Shown here: positions 34,387 to 42,925 of the stretch, piece by piece | Layout: each line of letters begins with the position of its first letter | Position numbering within the stretch: the first letter of the stretch is position 1 | Assembly (NCBI RefSeq): GCF_000312505.2 | Contig: NZ_HG326226.1 | Coordinates: 172,493-236,492, forward strand | Reading direction: 5' to 3' | DNA: 64,000 bases | DNA from: Fenollaria massiliensis | GTDB taxonomy: Bacteria; Bacillota; Clostridia; Tissierellales; Peptoniphilaceae | Notes under the pieces: generated by a model | Seen by the model: only the letters and a program-made list of their open reading frames with translations | Databases searched by the model: none | Told to the model about the DNA's origin: nothing | Program-made: the position numbers and the translations under genes

Positions 34387-35067
34387 ATGCGAGCAATTTT
34401 TGAAAGTCTTTTCGATGCTATTTATTTAATCACAGTTATTAGTATCGGAACAATCATGTTGAGAGAGGCAAAGGGCAGAAAAGAGTATCATCTCTTTGGG
34501 CTTATGGCATTAGTACTAGGCTTTGGAGACGCTTTTCACTTAATTCCTAGGATGATAGCTTTATTAACAACAGGTGAAGAAAATTATGTGGCGCTTCTTG
34601 GCCTTGGTAAGCTCATCACATCCATCACCATGACAGTCTTTTACGTAATTCTTTATTATGTTTGGCGTCTTCGCTACAAAATTAGTGATAGACGCGAATT
34701 AACTATGACAATATATGGCTTAGCTTTGCTTAGAGTGCTTCTTTGCCTTTGCCCGATAAATGATTTTTTATCGCTTAATCCACCATTGTCCTGGGCGATA
34801 TATAGAAATTTGCCATTTTTATTGATAGGAATTATAATTATGTTGATTTTTTATAAATCACAAAAAGAGCATAAGGACAAAAATTTTAAATATATGTGGT
34901 TTACTATATTTTTAAGTTTTGCTTTTTATGCACCAGTTGTTTTATACTCACAAAAGTATCCAAATATTGGTTTACTTATGATACCAAAGACTTGCGCTTA
35001 TGTATGGACAGTTTTGATTGGGTATTTGGACATGAAAGGAGAAAGGTATGAAAAAGAAAGAAATTAG
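34387..35067 (+). CDS. Seven-segment membrane protein, unknown
   Basis: A 226-residue protein with about seven hydrophobic segments. Conserved-looking polar positions include GFGDAFHLIPRM and the end YVWTVLIGYLDMKGERYEKERN. I do not recognise a family with confidence. It overlaps the DUF2871 gene by 20 bases and follows the TetR gene by 46 bases with AAAAGGAGTGG before the ATG. Confidence 0.75.
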   Translation: MRAIFESLFDAIYLITVISIGTIMLREAKGRKEYHLFGLMALVLGFGDAFHLIPRMIALLTTGEENYVALLGLGKLITSITMTVFYVILYYVWRLRYKISDRRELTMTIYGLALLRVLLCLCPINDFLSLNPPLSWAIYRNLPFLLIGIIIMLIFYKSQKEHKDKNFKYMWFTIFLSFAFYAPVVLYSQKYPNIGLLMIPKTCAYVWTVLIGYLDMKGERYEKERN

Positions 35068-35479
35068 CAAGAGAAAATTAATTGACACAGCATTTATTTA
35101 TGCCATTGCTGGATTATTGGCTGGAGTTTTTCACAGAGAATTTACAAAGTACATGGCGTTTACAGGAGTTACAAGACTTGGAAAGGTTCACACACATCTT
35201 TTTGCTTTAGGAATGATAATGTTTTTAATCGTTACAGCATTTGCTTTAATCACAGATCTTACTAAGAGTGAATATTTTAAACGTTTCTATGATTATTACA
35301 ATTTTGGACTTATTATAACAGCTTCAATGTTATTTGCAAGAGGCGTATATGAAGTTTTAGCCATAAGCAATAATTTAGTAGACGCAATTATATCTTGGAC
35401 AGCTGGAGCAGGACACGCATCAATCACTATAGGGATCGCATTTTTATTCTTATCGCTAAAACAAGTAATAAAAGATTAA
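35048..35479 (+). CDS. DUF2871 membrane protein
   Basis: A 143-residue protein with four membrane segments. IYAIAGLLAGVFHREFTKYM and LGKVHTHLFALGMIMFLI are typical of DUF2871. The conserved His residues (HREF, HTH, GHAS) inside membrane segments suggest metal or heme binding; this is inference. Function is unknown. Confidence 0.82.
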   Translation: MKKKEISKRKLIDTAFIYAIAGLLAGVFHREFTKYMAFTGVTRLGKVHTHLFALGMIMFLIVTAFALITDLTKSEYFKRFYDYYNFGLIITASMLFARGVYEVLAISNNLVDAIISWTAGAGHASITIGIAFLFLSLKQVIKD

Positions 35480-35575
35480 TTTATAATAACAAAACTCATA
35501 ATTTTATTTTGCAATAAATTAATTAAAATTCATAAATACAGAATATACTTTATTCTACCCCTCATTTCTTTTTAG

Positions 35576-35606
35576 AGCCTCATCAAATGATGAGGCTTCC
35601 CTTTTT
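35576..35606 (+). terminator. Terminator after the DUF2871 gene
   Basis: AGCCTCATC (35576-35584) pairs perfectly with GATGAGGCT (35589-35597) around AAAT; TCCCTTTTT follows. Confidence 0.85.
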
Positions 35607-35675
35607 ATTAAATTTGTGTTACATGAGCGTTTTTTACAATAATGGTGGTATAATTATATCAAAGGAAGTGAGAAC

Positions 35676-36485
35676 ATGAATAAAAAACAATTTATGATAC
35701 TTATAATATGTGTACTGCTTATTGCTTTAGCTGTAGTTTCTTTCTTATATATAAGACAGACAAACTTGCTTAGAGAAGAAGAAAGGCGCATTAAATATCT
35801 TGAAGATCAATTAAGAGAAACAGAGAGAGAAAAAAATGAGCTAGAAGAAGCTAAAAGAAAAGACGAAAAAGACGATGAAGAGAGTAAAAAATATTCTGAT
35901 TTATATGTGGCTATGGCAGAAAAATTAGGCATTAGTCTTAAGAATGATACGAAAAAAGCTATGGTAGTCCCTTTGGGCAGCGCTTATGACGAAGAGACTT
36001 TAAAAGAAGTTTTATCAAAGCTAAAGCTATGGAGCTCAGAGTACTACGATGTCAATGACATAAATAAGTTATTAGTTCTTGCCAAGGACGAAGAGGCTAA
36101 TAATACTTATCTTATGGCTCAAGAGTTTTATATAGTGATCCCAAAGTACAGAGCAGCAAAAGTTTCACTAAAAGAGCTAGAACTTTTGGACACAGGAAAA
36201 CTTTCACCAGTTAAAAATGATTTTTTAGATGGAAAATCCTTTACCGGTCCTGTTCTTATCTGTCAAAATATTTCAGATATAGCGCCAAATGGAGAAATTA
36301 GCATTACTGGCGAAGACAGAGAACTTAAGTTTAGTCCCTTTGTAAGCTTAAAGGATGGCGAACTAATACTACCTGATGAAGTCTACAACGTATATGGAGC
36401 GCTTGATATGAAAAAATACGATAAAAATAATTATGATAAAGATTTATTTAATGAGATCAGTTCTTATTTTTATAGTTACGATTAA
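35676..36485 (+). CDS. Membrane-anchored coiled-coil protein, unknown
   Basis: A 269-residue protein. Residues 5 to 25 form one membrane segment. Residues about 30 to 72 are a strongly charged coiled coil (LREEERRIKYLEDQLRETER and KDEKDDEESKK). The rest is a mixed alpha/beta domain facing outside that I cannot assign. It stands alone between two terminators. AAAGGAAGTGAG precedes the ATG. Confidence 0.75.
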   Translation: MNKKQFMILIICVLLIALAVVSFLYIRQTNLLREEERRIKYLEDQLRETEREKNELEEAKRKDEKDDEESKKYSDLYVAMAEKLGISLKNDTKKAMVVPLGSAYDEETLKEVLSKLKLWSSEYYDVNDINKLLVLAKDEEANNTYLMAQEFYIVIPKYRAAKVSLKELELLDTGKLSPVKNDFLDGKSFTGPVLICQNISDIAPNGEISITGEDRELKFSPFVSLKDGELILPDEVYNVYGALDMKKYDKNNYDKDLFNEISSYFYSYD

Positions 36486-36518
36486 GAATAATTATTTTTA
36501 TGAAATATAATATTTAAA

Positions 36519-36558
36519 GTTTATAGGCGGCTAGAAAAGGTCGTCTATAAACTTTTTT
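36519..36558 (+). terminator. Terminator before the tRNA genes
   Basis: GTTTATAGGCG (36519-36529) pairs with CGTCTATAAAC (36542-36552) with one G-U pair, then six T. Confidence 0.88.
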
Positions 36559-36582
36559 ATCTCAATAAAATTTAAAAAATTC

Positions 36583-36611
36583 TTGACATTTTCTTTTCAT
36601 TATTGTATAAT
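36583..36611 (+). promoter_or_regulatory. Consensus promoter of the tRNA operon
   Basis: TTGACA (36583-36588), exactly 17 bases, TATAAT (36606-36611): perfect sigma-A match, as expected for stable RNA. Confidence 0.92.
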
Positions 36612-36622
36612 ATTCGTTGTTG

Positions 36623-36699
36623 GGACCTTTAGCTCAGTTGGTTAGAGCGTCCGGCTCATAACCGGCAGGTCCGGGGTTCGAGTCCCTGAAGGTCCACCA
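36623..36699 (+). tRNA. tRNA-Met (CAT)
   Basis: 77 bases with CCA encoded. Acceptor GGACCTT/AAGGTCC, D-arm AGCTCAGTTGGTTAGAGC, anticodon stem CCGGC/ACCGG region with loop containing CAT, T-loop GTTCGAG. The A-U/G-C start pair and lack of an initiator-type GGG/CCC anticodon stem indicate an elongator; a CAT anticodon could also be tRNA-Ile2 with lysidine, which the sequence alone does not settle. Confidence 0.9.
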
Positions 36700-36703
36700 A
36701 TTT

Positions 36704-36779
36704 GCCCAGATAGCTCAGTCGGTAGAGCAGTAGACTGAAAATCTACGTGTGGCTGGTTCGATCCCGGCTCTGGGCACCA
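36704..36779 (+). tRNA. tRNA-Phe (GAA)
   Basis: 76 bases with CCA encoded. Acceptor GCCCAGA/TCTGGGC, D-arm AGCTCAGTCGGTAGAGC, anticodon arm TAGACTGAAAATCTA (GAA), T-arm with GGTTCGATCC. Four bases after tRNA-Met and read from the same promoter. Confidence 0.96.
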
Positions 36780-36810
36780 AGCTTAAGTTTTTGCTTAAGC
36801 TTATTTTTTT
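36779..36810 (+). terminator. Terminator of the tRNA operon
   Basis: AAGCTTAAG (36779-36787) pairs perfectly with CTTAAGCTT (36794-36802), then a run of seven T. The stem begins at the last base of the CCA end. Confidence 0.88.
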
Positions 36811-36918
36811 GCATAAATTTTCCATAGCTATTATAATAAGAAAATAAATGTTTATTTTAAATCTTTAGTGGGTATATTTATAACAGACGATACTTAGTGT
36901 AAAGAAAGGATGAATATT

Positions 36919-37203
36919 ATGAATGACGTTCTTCTTATTAATAGGATAGATGTGCAGAAAGAATTCGACAAGAAAAAGAAGATTTTTTTTATTGTCGATT
37001 ACAAGAGTGAAGATTATTCAGAATATAATATAGTCAAGCTATTATCAAGTTTAGAAAACATTAAATCTGAAGATATAGTCTTTAGATACAACGGTTTTCA
37101 AATACAAACTGAGATAAGGAACATACCAGCCATATTAAAGGCACTTATGGATAAAAAAGTTCCTGTATATAGCGTTTTTGAAATGTATACACCGGTGGTT
37201 TAG
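36919..37203 (+). CDS. Small protein of unknown function
   Basis: A 94-residue soluble protein that I do not recognise. It has a charged N-terminal half with FFIVDYKSEDYSEYNIVKLLSSL, and a C-terminal NIPAILKALMDKKVPVYSVFEMY, suggesting an alpha/beta fold. ATG 36919 is preferred to 36910 because AAAGAAAGG ends immediately before the latter. It is followed one base later by the DUF4230 gene. Confidence 0.65.
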   Translation: MNDVLLINRIDVQKEFDKKKKIFFIVDYKSEDYSEYNIVKLLSSLENIKSEDIVFRYNGFQIQTEIRNIPAILKALMDKKVPVYSVFEMYTPVV

Positions 37204-37204
37204 T

Positions 37205-37813
37205 ATGACAAGGATGAATCAAAGGCAGAGAAGACTGCGTTTTTATAGAATTTTAGTATTTTTACTTATAGCTTTGATTGCGGTATATTTTTTCTTCTTT
37301 AGAAAGAAATTTATAGGTCTAAATAAAGAAGAAAGAGTTGACAATCTAAAGGCTTCCATCGAAGACATAGGAGACTTAGTAACGGTCGAGTACAATTACA
37401 CAGACATATTAACATACAAAGACAGTTTAACTCTTATGGATATGAAGATACCTTTCACTGATAAAAGCTACATCATAAAGTACAATGGCTACATCAAAGC
37501 AGGCGTTGACCTTAGTAAAGCTGTTGTTAAGGACATAAAAGAGACAAGCGTTGAGCTTGATGTGCCGGTTGCAACAATCACAGACAGCGTTTTAGATGAA
37601 AAATCCATGGTCATACTTGATCAAAAGAACAATATATTTAATCCTTTAGACTTGGGTGATTACCAAGACACACTTAAAAAAGAATTGAACGCTCGAGAGC
37701 TAAAGGCTAAGAAAGATGGTTTGCTTGAGAGAGCACAAGATAATGCTGATAAAATCTTAAGAAAATTGCTTCAAGGCCTTGGTTTTAAAGATATAAAAAT
37801 TAATTACATTTAG
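37205..37813 (+). CDS. DUF4230 membrane-anchored protein
   Basis: A 202-residue protein. A membrane segment lies at about residues 15 to 35 (ILVFLLIALIAVYFFFF). The outer part matches DUF4230: GDLVTVEYNYTDI, IIKYNGYIKAGVDLSKA, VELDVPVATITD, and a C-terminal AQDNADKILRKLLQGLGF. Function is unknown. An earlier in-frame ATG at 37178 lies inside the preceding gene; 37205 starts right after its stop. Confidence 0.82.
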   Translation: MTRMNQRQRRLRFYRILVFLLIALIAVYFFFFRKKFIGLNKEERVDNLKASIEDIGDLVTVEYNYTDILTYKDSLTLMDMKIPFTDKSYIIKYNGYIKAGVDLSKAVVKDIKETSVELDVPVATITDSVLDEKSMVILDQKNNIFNPLDLGDYQDTLKKELNARELKAKKDGLLERAQDNADKILRKLLQGLGFKDIKINYI

Positions 37814-37826
37814 GAGGTATTTTGAT

Positions 37827-38318
37827 ATGAAAATTAGTAAGAAAGTTGTAGATGCTCTAGTAGAACAATACAATTTTGAATTGGAAAGTGGCTATATTTA
37901 CTTAGCTATGGTACATGATTTAAAGGACAAAGCTTGGGATGGCTTCTCTCACTTCATGGATAAACAAGCTGTAGAAGAGTACGAGCATGCTACAAAATTT
38001 AAAAACTTCATTGAAGAAATTGGTGAAAGAGTTGAATTAAAAGCTATTCCTGAACCAAAAAAGGAATACAAATCAGTTCTTGAAATCTTTAAAACAGCTT
38101 ACGCTCATGAACAAGAAGTTACAAAGAGAATCGAAAACATCTATGACTTAGCACTTAAGGAAAAGAACTATGTAGTTGTTGAATTCTTAAACTGGTTCTT
38201 AAAAGAACAAGCTGAAGAAGAAGACAACATGAGAACTATAGTTGAAGTATTAGAAAACTTAAAAGATGGCTACACAGGCTTATATCTATATGATAAGGAA
38301 CTAGGTAGAAGAGAATAA
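37827..38318 (+). CDS. Ferritin
   Basis: A 163-residue non-heme ferritin. The four-helix bundle carries ferroxidase ligands in YNFELESGYIYLAM, QAVEEYEHATKF and FLKEQAEEEDNM. It oxidises and stores iron in the cytoplasm. TAGGAGG precedes the ATG. Rubrerythrin follows after a hairpin, giving an iron/oxygen defence pair. Confidence 0.94.
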   Translation: MKISKKVVDALVEQYNFELESGYIYLAMVHDLKDKAWDGFSHFMDKQAVEEYEHATKFKNFIEEIGERVELKAIPEPKKEYKSVLEIFKTAYAHEQEVTKRIENIYDLALKEKNYVVVEFLNWFLKEQAEEEDNMRTIVEVLENLKDGYTGLYLYDKELGRRE

Positions 38319-38331
38319 TTATAAGTATTTG

Positions 38332-38353
38332 AGGGTGCTTAAGTGCACCCTTT
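38332..38353 (+). terminator. Hairpin between ferritin and rubrerythrin
   Basis: AGGGTGC (38332-38338) pairs with GCACCCT (38345-38351), followed by only three T, so a weak or partial terminator. Confidence 0.6.
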
Positions 38354-38399
38354 AAATATATATAGCAATGCTATAAAATTAATTTTAGGGGGAAAAATT

Positions 38400-38945
38400 A
38401 TGAGAGCAATGACACAAACAAACCTTCAATCAGCATTTGGAGGAGAATCACAAGCGCACATGCGTTATCTTTATTGGGCAGGTGCAGCAGAAAAAGAAGG
38501 CTATAAGAACGTAGCTAGACTTTTTGAAGCAACAGCAGAAGCAGAAAGAGTTCACGCTCATCTACACTTTAGAGCAATGAAAGATCTTTCAGGAGACTTC
38601 TCAGTAACATCAGGCGCAGGATTTGGTGACCACGGTACATCCAAAAACCTAGAAGCAGCCGCAGGTGGAGAACATTTTGAACATACAGAAATGTATCCAA
38701 GCTACATATTAGTCGCTGAAGAGCAAGGCGAAAAAGCCGCTGTATCAGCAATGAAATTCGCGATCGAAGCAGAAAAAGTTCATGAAAAACTATTTTTAAA
38801 AGCAAAAGAAGCAGTTGACGCAGGAAAAGACCTAGACGTAGAAAAGATTTATCTATGCCCAGTATGCGGATTCATCTCATTAACAGGCGAAGAAGAAAAG
38901 TGCCCAATCTGTAGTGCACTAGCATCAAAATTCGTTGAATATTAA
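38400..38945 (+). CDS. Rubrerythrin
   Basis: A 181-residue peroxide-scavenging di-iron protein. Residues 1 to about 140 are the ferritin-like domain with EXXH-type ligands (GGESQAHMRY, AEAERVHAHLH, EEQGEKAA, EAEKVHEKLF). The C-terminus is a rubredoxin domain with CPVC and CPIC. ATG 38400 follows TTAGGGGGA. A reductant such as rubredoxin or the flavodoxin at 42993 would be needed. Confidence 0.95.
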   Translation: MRAMTQTNLQSAFGGESQAHMRYLYWAGAAEKEGYKNVARLFEATAEAERVHAHLHFRAMKDLSGDFSVTSGAGFGDHGTSKNLEAAAGGEHFEHTEMYPSYILVAEEQGEKAAVSAMKFAIEAEKVHEKLFLKAKEAVDAGKDLDVEKIYLCPVCGFISLTGEEEKCPICSALASKFVEY

Positions 38946-38972
38946 TAAAAAAATTAAAAAATATTTAAAAAG

Positions 38973-39004
38973 TTCCTGTACCATAAGCGTATAGGAATTT
39001 TTTT
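38973..39004 (+). terminator. Terminator after rubrerythrin
   Basis: TTCCTGTAC (38973-38981) pairs with GTATAGGAA (38989-38997) with one G-U pair, then seven T. Confidence 0.85.
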
Positions 39005-39074
39005 ATAAAAATAGTAGAAATATTTGTTCATATGTGATAAAATAGTACTGATTAAATTAGAAAGAGGTATTTAA

Positions 39075-40343
39075 TTGGCAAAATTACTTATAAAAGAATC
39101 GAGCCCTTTATTAGGAAAAGTTAGAGTCAGCGGCGCGAAAAATGCTGCACTACCAATACTTGCTGCGACTATACTTGGCACTGAAGACATCATCTTAGAA
39201 GATTTACCTAAGCTAAAAGATGTTGAGGTCATGTGCGAAGTACTTGAGTCACTTGGGGCAACGGTTGAGAAATTAGATGAACATAGAGTAAAAATAAATT
39301 CAAATACTATAAATAAATACGAAGTTGATTATCAATTGATGCATAAGATGAGAGCATCATTCATAGTTATGGGGGCTCTTATCGGCAGGATGGGTAAGGC
39401 AAGGTCATCAATGCCGGGCGGATGCGCTATCGGCGCAAGACCAGTTGATTTGCACTTAAAAGGTTTTAGATCACTTGGCGTAAACGTTGACGTTGAAGAA
39501 GCTGATGAGTACACAGATATATTTGCTCATGCAGATAATTTAGCTGGTAACAAGATTTATCTTGACTTTCCATCGGTTGGCGCAACACAAAATATTATCT
39601 TAGCGGCAGTTCTTGCTCAAGGCGAGACAGTTATCGATAACGCGGCTATGGAGCCAGAAATCGTTGACATGGTAAACTTTTTAAACAAGATGGGCGCAAA
39701 GATATATGGCGCAGGCACTTCAACTATCCGTATAAGAGGCGTTGAAAAACTTTTAGGAGCGACTCATCAAATCATGCCAGACAGGATAGAGGCAGGTACT
39801 TTCATGGTCGCTGCAGCTGCAACACATGGTGATATCATACTAAATAACGTTATCGTTAGTCACATGAGACCGGTTATAGCTAAGCTTCGTGAAGCAGGCT
39901 GCGAAATATATGAAGAGGCTGACTCATTAAGAATCATAGCGACTAAAAAACTTAAGCCAATCAAGGTAAAGACGCTACCATATCCAGGATTTCCAACAGA
40001 TATGCAAGCTCAATTCATGGCGCTTGAAACACTTATCGAAGGAAAATCAGAGGTAATCGAAACTGTTTTTGAAAACAGATTTATGCACGTAGAAGAGCTA
40101 AGAAAGCTAGGTGCAGACATCGATGTAGAGGATAGAACGGCAACGATTAGAGGCGTGGAAAAGCTTCATGCGGCAGAAGTTAGGGCGACAGACCTTAGAG
40201 CTGGGGCCGCACTTGTTATAGCAGCCCTATGTGCAGAGGGAGAGACAACACTTTCGGATATATATCATATCGATAGAGGATATGAAGATTTTGAAGAGAA
40301 ATTTAGATCATTAGGCGCAAAAGTCTATAGAGTAGAGGAATAA
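39075..40343 (+). CDS. murA: UDP-N-acetylglucosamine 1-carboxyvinyltransferase
   Basis: First committed step of peptidoglycan synthesis: adds enolpyruvate to UDP-GlcNAc. The 422-residue protein has VSGAKNAALPILAA at the N-terminus and the fosfomycin-target Cys in MPGGCAIGARPVDLH. PGFPTDMQAQFMAL and ENRFMHVEEL are further hallmarks. Start is TTG with AAAGAGG upstream. Adjacent to an mreB-like gene. Confidence 0.96.
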   Translation: MAKLLIKESSPLLGKVRVSGAKNAALPILAATILGTEDIILEDLPKLKDVEVMCEVLESLGATVEKLDEHRVKINSNTINKYEVDYQLMHKMRASFIVMGALIGRMGKARSSMPGGCAIGARPVDLHLKGFRSLGVNVDVEEADEYTDIFAHADNLAGNKIYLDFPSVGATQNIILAAVLAQGETVIDNAAMEPEIVDMVNFLNKMGAKIYGAGTSTIRIRGVEKLLGATHQIMPDRIEAGTFMVAAAATHGDIILNNVIVSHMRPVIAKLREAGCEIYEEADSLRIIATKKLKPIKVKTLPYPGFPTDMQAQFMALETLIEGKSEVIETVFENRFMHVEELRKLGADIDVEDRTATIRGVEKLHAAEVRATDLRAGAALVIAALCAEGETTLSDIYHIDRGYEDFEEKFRSLGAKVYRVEE

Positions 40344-40354
40344 GGAGGATACGC

Positions 40355-41380
40355 ATGGGATTAAGATCTGATGTAGGCATAGACCTAGGTACAGCGAGTG
40401 TACTTGTTTATGTAAAAGGCAAAGGTATAGTACTTAAAGAACCGTCTGTCGTAGCGATAGACCAATATACAAATAAATTCTTAGCAGTTGGCGAAGAAGC
40501 AAGAAAGATGCTTGGTAGAACACCAGGCAACATCGTTGCGATTAGACCGCTTAGAGAAGGAGTTATCTCAGACTACAGCGTTACACAAAGAATGCTTAAG
40601 TATTTTATACAAAAGGCACTTGGCAGAATGCTTTTCAAGCCAAGACTTATTGTTTGCGTTCCAAGCGGCTGTACAGAAGTTGAGAAGAGAGCAGTTATCG
40701 AGGCTGCGAACGAAGCAGGCGCAATAAAAACTTATCTTATCGAAGAACCAATCGCGGCAGCTATCGGCGCTGGACTAGATATCACTCAGCCTAATGGCAA
40801 TATGATTATAGATATAGGCGGAGGAACAACAGACATCGCAGTTATTTCACTTGGCGGCATCGTTGTAAGTAAGTCAATCAAAGTAGCTGGTGACAATTGT
40901 GACGAAGCAATAACTAAGTTTATTAGAAAGAAATTTAAGATGATGATAGGCGAAAGATCATCCGAAGAGCTAAAAGTAACTATAGGATGCGCTTATCCAC
41001 TTGAAGAAGAACAATACATGGAAGTAAAGGGCAGAAATCTTATGAGCGGCCTACCAATGAACGTGGTAGTATCTTCATCAGATATGCTTGAAGCACTTAA
41101 AGAGCCAGTTCAAGAGATTATCGAAGCAGTTCACACAGTACTTGAAAGAACACCGCCAGAACTAGCAGCAGACATCTCTGGTAGAGGCATTATACTTACA
41201 GGAGGCGGAGCCTTACTAAAAGGCCTTGATACACTTGTTACAGAAAAAACAGGCATACCATGTAGAGTCGCTGAAGACCCTGTTGAATGCGTTGCCATCG
41301 GTACAGGAAAGTCACTTGATTGGGTAGAGATACTTGAAAAATCAAACAATAAGAGCGGAGCAAGCGTAAGATTTAGATAA
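40355..41380 (+). CDS. MreB/Mbl rod-shape actin homologue
   Basis: A 341-residue actin-fold ATPase that guides side-wall synthesis. VGIDLGTASVLVYVKGKGIVLKEPSVVA is the phosphate 1 region, IDIGGGTTDIAVISLGG phosphate 2 and GIILTGGGALLKGLD the adenosine motif. It lies 11 bases after murA, an order related to murAA-mbl in Bacillus, so it may be Mbl-like. It implies a rod or elongated cell. Ends at a strong terminator. Confidence 0.93.
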   Translation: MGLRSDVGIDLGTASVLVYVKGKGIVLKEPSVVAIDQYTNKFLAVGEEARKMLGRTPGNIVAIRPLREGVISDYSVTQRMLKYFIQKALGRMLFKPRLIVCVPSGCTEVEKRAVIEAANEAGAIKTYLIEEPIAAAIGAGLDITQPNGNMIIDIGGGTTDIAVISLGGIVVSKSIKVAGDNCDEAITKFIRKKFKMMIGERSSEELKVTIGCAYPLEEEQYMEVKGRNLMSGLPMNVVVSSSDMLEALKEPVQEIIEAVHTVLERTPPELAADISGRGIILTGGGALLKGLDTLVTEKTGIPCRVAEDPVECVAIGTGKSLDWVEILEKSNNKSGASVRFR

Positions 41381-41424
41381 TTTTATCTATGATTACAGCA
41401 TAAACTATAAATAATATTTATAAT

Positions 41425-41455
41425 AGAGCGGTTATGATATATCCGCTCTTTTTTT
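41425..41455 (+). terminator. Terminator after mreB
   Basis: AGAGCGG (41425-41431) pairs with CCGCTCT (41443-41449), then eight T. Confidence 0.87.
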
Positions 41456-41502
41456 GGGTAAATAGCTTTAAAGACCATAATAATATTTAAGGAGGAATAA
41501 AA

Positions 41503-41841
41503 ATGAGTCAATATTTTGAAAGAAAAGATTTACAAGAATTTGGTAGAGGCGCTTTAGGCGAAATAAACAAGGAGCTATGGGATAATTTCATGGCATATTA
41601 CGGAAGCGTTTATCAAGATGGCAAGCTAAGCGGCAGAGAAAAATCACTTATCGCACTAGCAGTTGCACACGCAATTCATTGTCCATACTGCATAGAAGCT
41701 TACACAACAGCTTGTTTGGACCAAGGATATACTAAAGAAGAAATGATGGAAGCGGTTCACGTAGCTAGCTCTATAACTGGCGGAGCAGTCCTTGCTTACT
41801 CAACTCAAATGAAAAAACTTGCTGATGATATGGAGATGTAA
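41503..41841 (+). CDS. AhpD/carboxymuconolactone-decarboxylase-like partner of ArsS
   Basis: A 112-residue protein with the AhpD-like fold and a CxxC redox motif (Cys60-Cys63 in AIHCPYCIEAYT). GREKSLIALAVA and AVHVASSITGGAVLAY are further family motifs. This is the small peroxidase-like protein that regularly accompanies the seleno-type radical SAM enzyme encoded immediately after it (no gap). It probably supplies redox chemistry to that pathway. Strong AAGGAGGA site before ATG. Confidence 0.88.
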   Translation: MSQYFERKDLQEFGRGALGEINKELWDNFMAYYGSVYQDGKLSGREKSLIALAVAHAIHCPYCIEAYTTACLDQGYTKEEMMEAVHVASSITGGAVLAYSTQMKKLADDMEM

Positions 41842-42810
41842 TTGTCTTATCTAAAGAGTTTACAAGAAGCGGTTCAGCCATTTGCAAAGACTGTAGGCTA
41901 TGATATACTTGCGAAGAACCCGAAGACACTTCAGTTAAATATAACGAGGAAGTGCAATTTGGCGTGCAAGCATTGTCACGTTGAGTGCTCACCTGCAAGA
42001 GATGAGTATATGCAGATGCGTACAGCCGAAAGAGCTATGGAGCTTCTTAGGGACTGGGACTTTACTACGCTTGACATAACAGGCGGAGCGCCAGAGATGA
42101 GCAGGGTTTATAAATATCTTATCGATACTGCCTCATCCATGGGCAAAAAAATTATGACTAGATCAAATTTAACTATTTATAATGATGATGAGTATAAAGA
42201 TATACCAGAATTTTTAAAAGAGAGAAAAGTAGAGATAGTCGCTTCACTTCCGTTCTATGAAGAAGTAAAGACAGATAAAGTGAGAGGCATAGGCGTTTTT
42301 CACGACTCAATCGATGTACTTCAAAGGCTTTGCACACTTGGCTATGGAAGAGATGAGGCGCTTCAGCTAAATCTTGTATATAACCCCAGCGGTGCGATGA
42401 TACCATCAAGTCAAGAAGAACTCGAGGCGATATATAGAACAAAGCTTAAGGACGAGTACGATATAGATTTTAATAATTTATTCAGCATGACCAATTCACC
42501 TATAGGACGCTTTGGCGAGTGGCTAGAGAGGTCAAACAACATGCAAAGGTATTTAACAAGGCTTTGCGATGCTTTTAATCCAGCTACAGTCGAGGACCTT
42601 ATGTGCCTTGACACGCTATCGGTTGATTACGACGGCACTCTTCATGATTGCGATTTTAATTTAGCGCTCGGCATGAGCATAGCTGGTCCTCACAAAACAA
42701 TCTTCGATATAGAAAAAAATGATTTAATCGGACGAAAAATCAGAACTATGAACCACTGCTACACATGTACAGCCGGCAGCGGCTCATCATGAGGCGGAGC
42801 ATTGGAGTAG
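41842..42810 (+). CDS. arsS: ArsS-type radical SAM enzyme, likely selenoprotein (Sec317)
   Basis: A radical SAM protein with CNLACKHCHVE (CX3CX2C for the 4Fe-4S cluster) and TGGAPEM. The C-terminal Cys-rich region ends CYTCTAGSGSS, then TGA (42790-42792), then GGALE and TAG (42808). In this family the C-terminus reads GSS-C/U-GG, and many members have selenocysteine there, so TGA is read as Sec317 and the protein has 322 residues. ArsS acts with ArsM in arsenosugar synthesis in other bacteria; here the substrate is inferred. Start is TTG directly after the AhpD-like stop. A candidate SECIS and a terminator follow. Confidence 0.87.
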
Positions 42811-42816
42811 TTACTC
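42805..42816 (+). promoter_or_regulatory. Candidate SECIS of the ArsS-type gene
   Basis: GAGT (42805-42808) pairs with ACTC (42813-42816) around AGTT. The loop G (42810) is 18 bases after the TGA. The stem is short (four pairs), at the lower limit for bacterial SECIS elements, so support is weaker than for the ArsM-like gene; here family knowledge carries the call. Confidence 0.45.
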
Positions 42817-42823
42817 ACATAGT

Positions 42824-42853
42824 ACTTCCTGTCACTGACGGGAAGTTTTTTTA
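42824..42853 (+). terminator. Terminator after arsS
   Basis: ACTTCCTGTCA (42824-42834) pairs with TGACGGGAAGT (42836-42846) with one G-U pair and a minimal loop, followed by seven T. It lies 14 bases after the TAG, fitting the read-through end. Confidence 0.85.
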
Positions 42854-42925
42854 TAATTATATTTCTTCAAAAAAATATTATCATAAATATAGTTTACAAT
42901 TTATAAAAATATTTATAAAATACTC

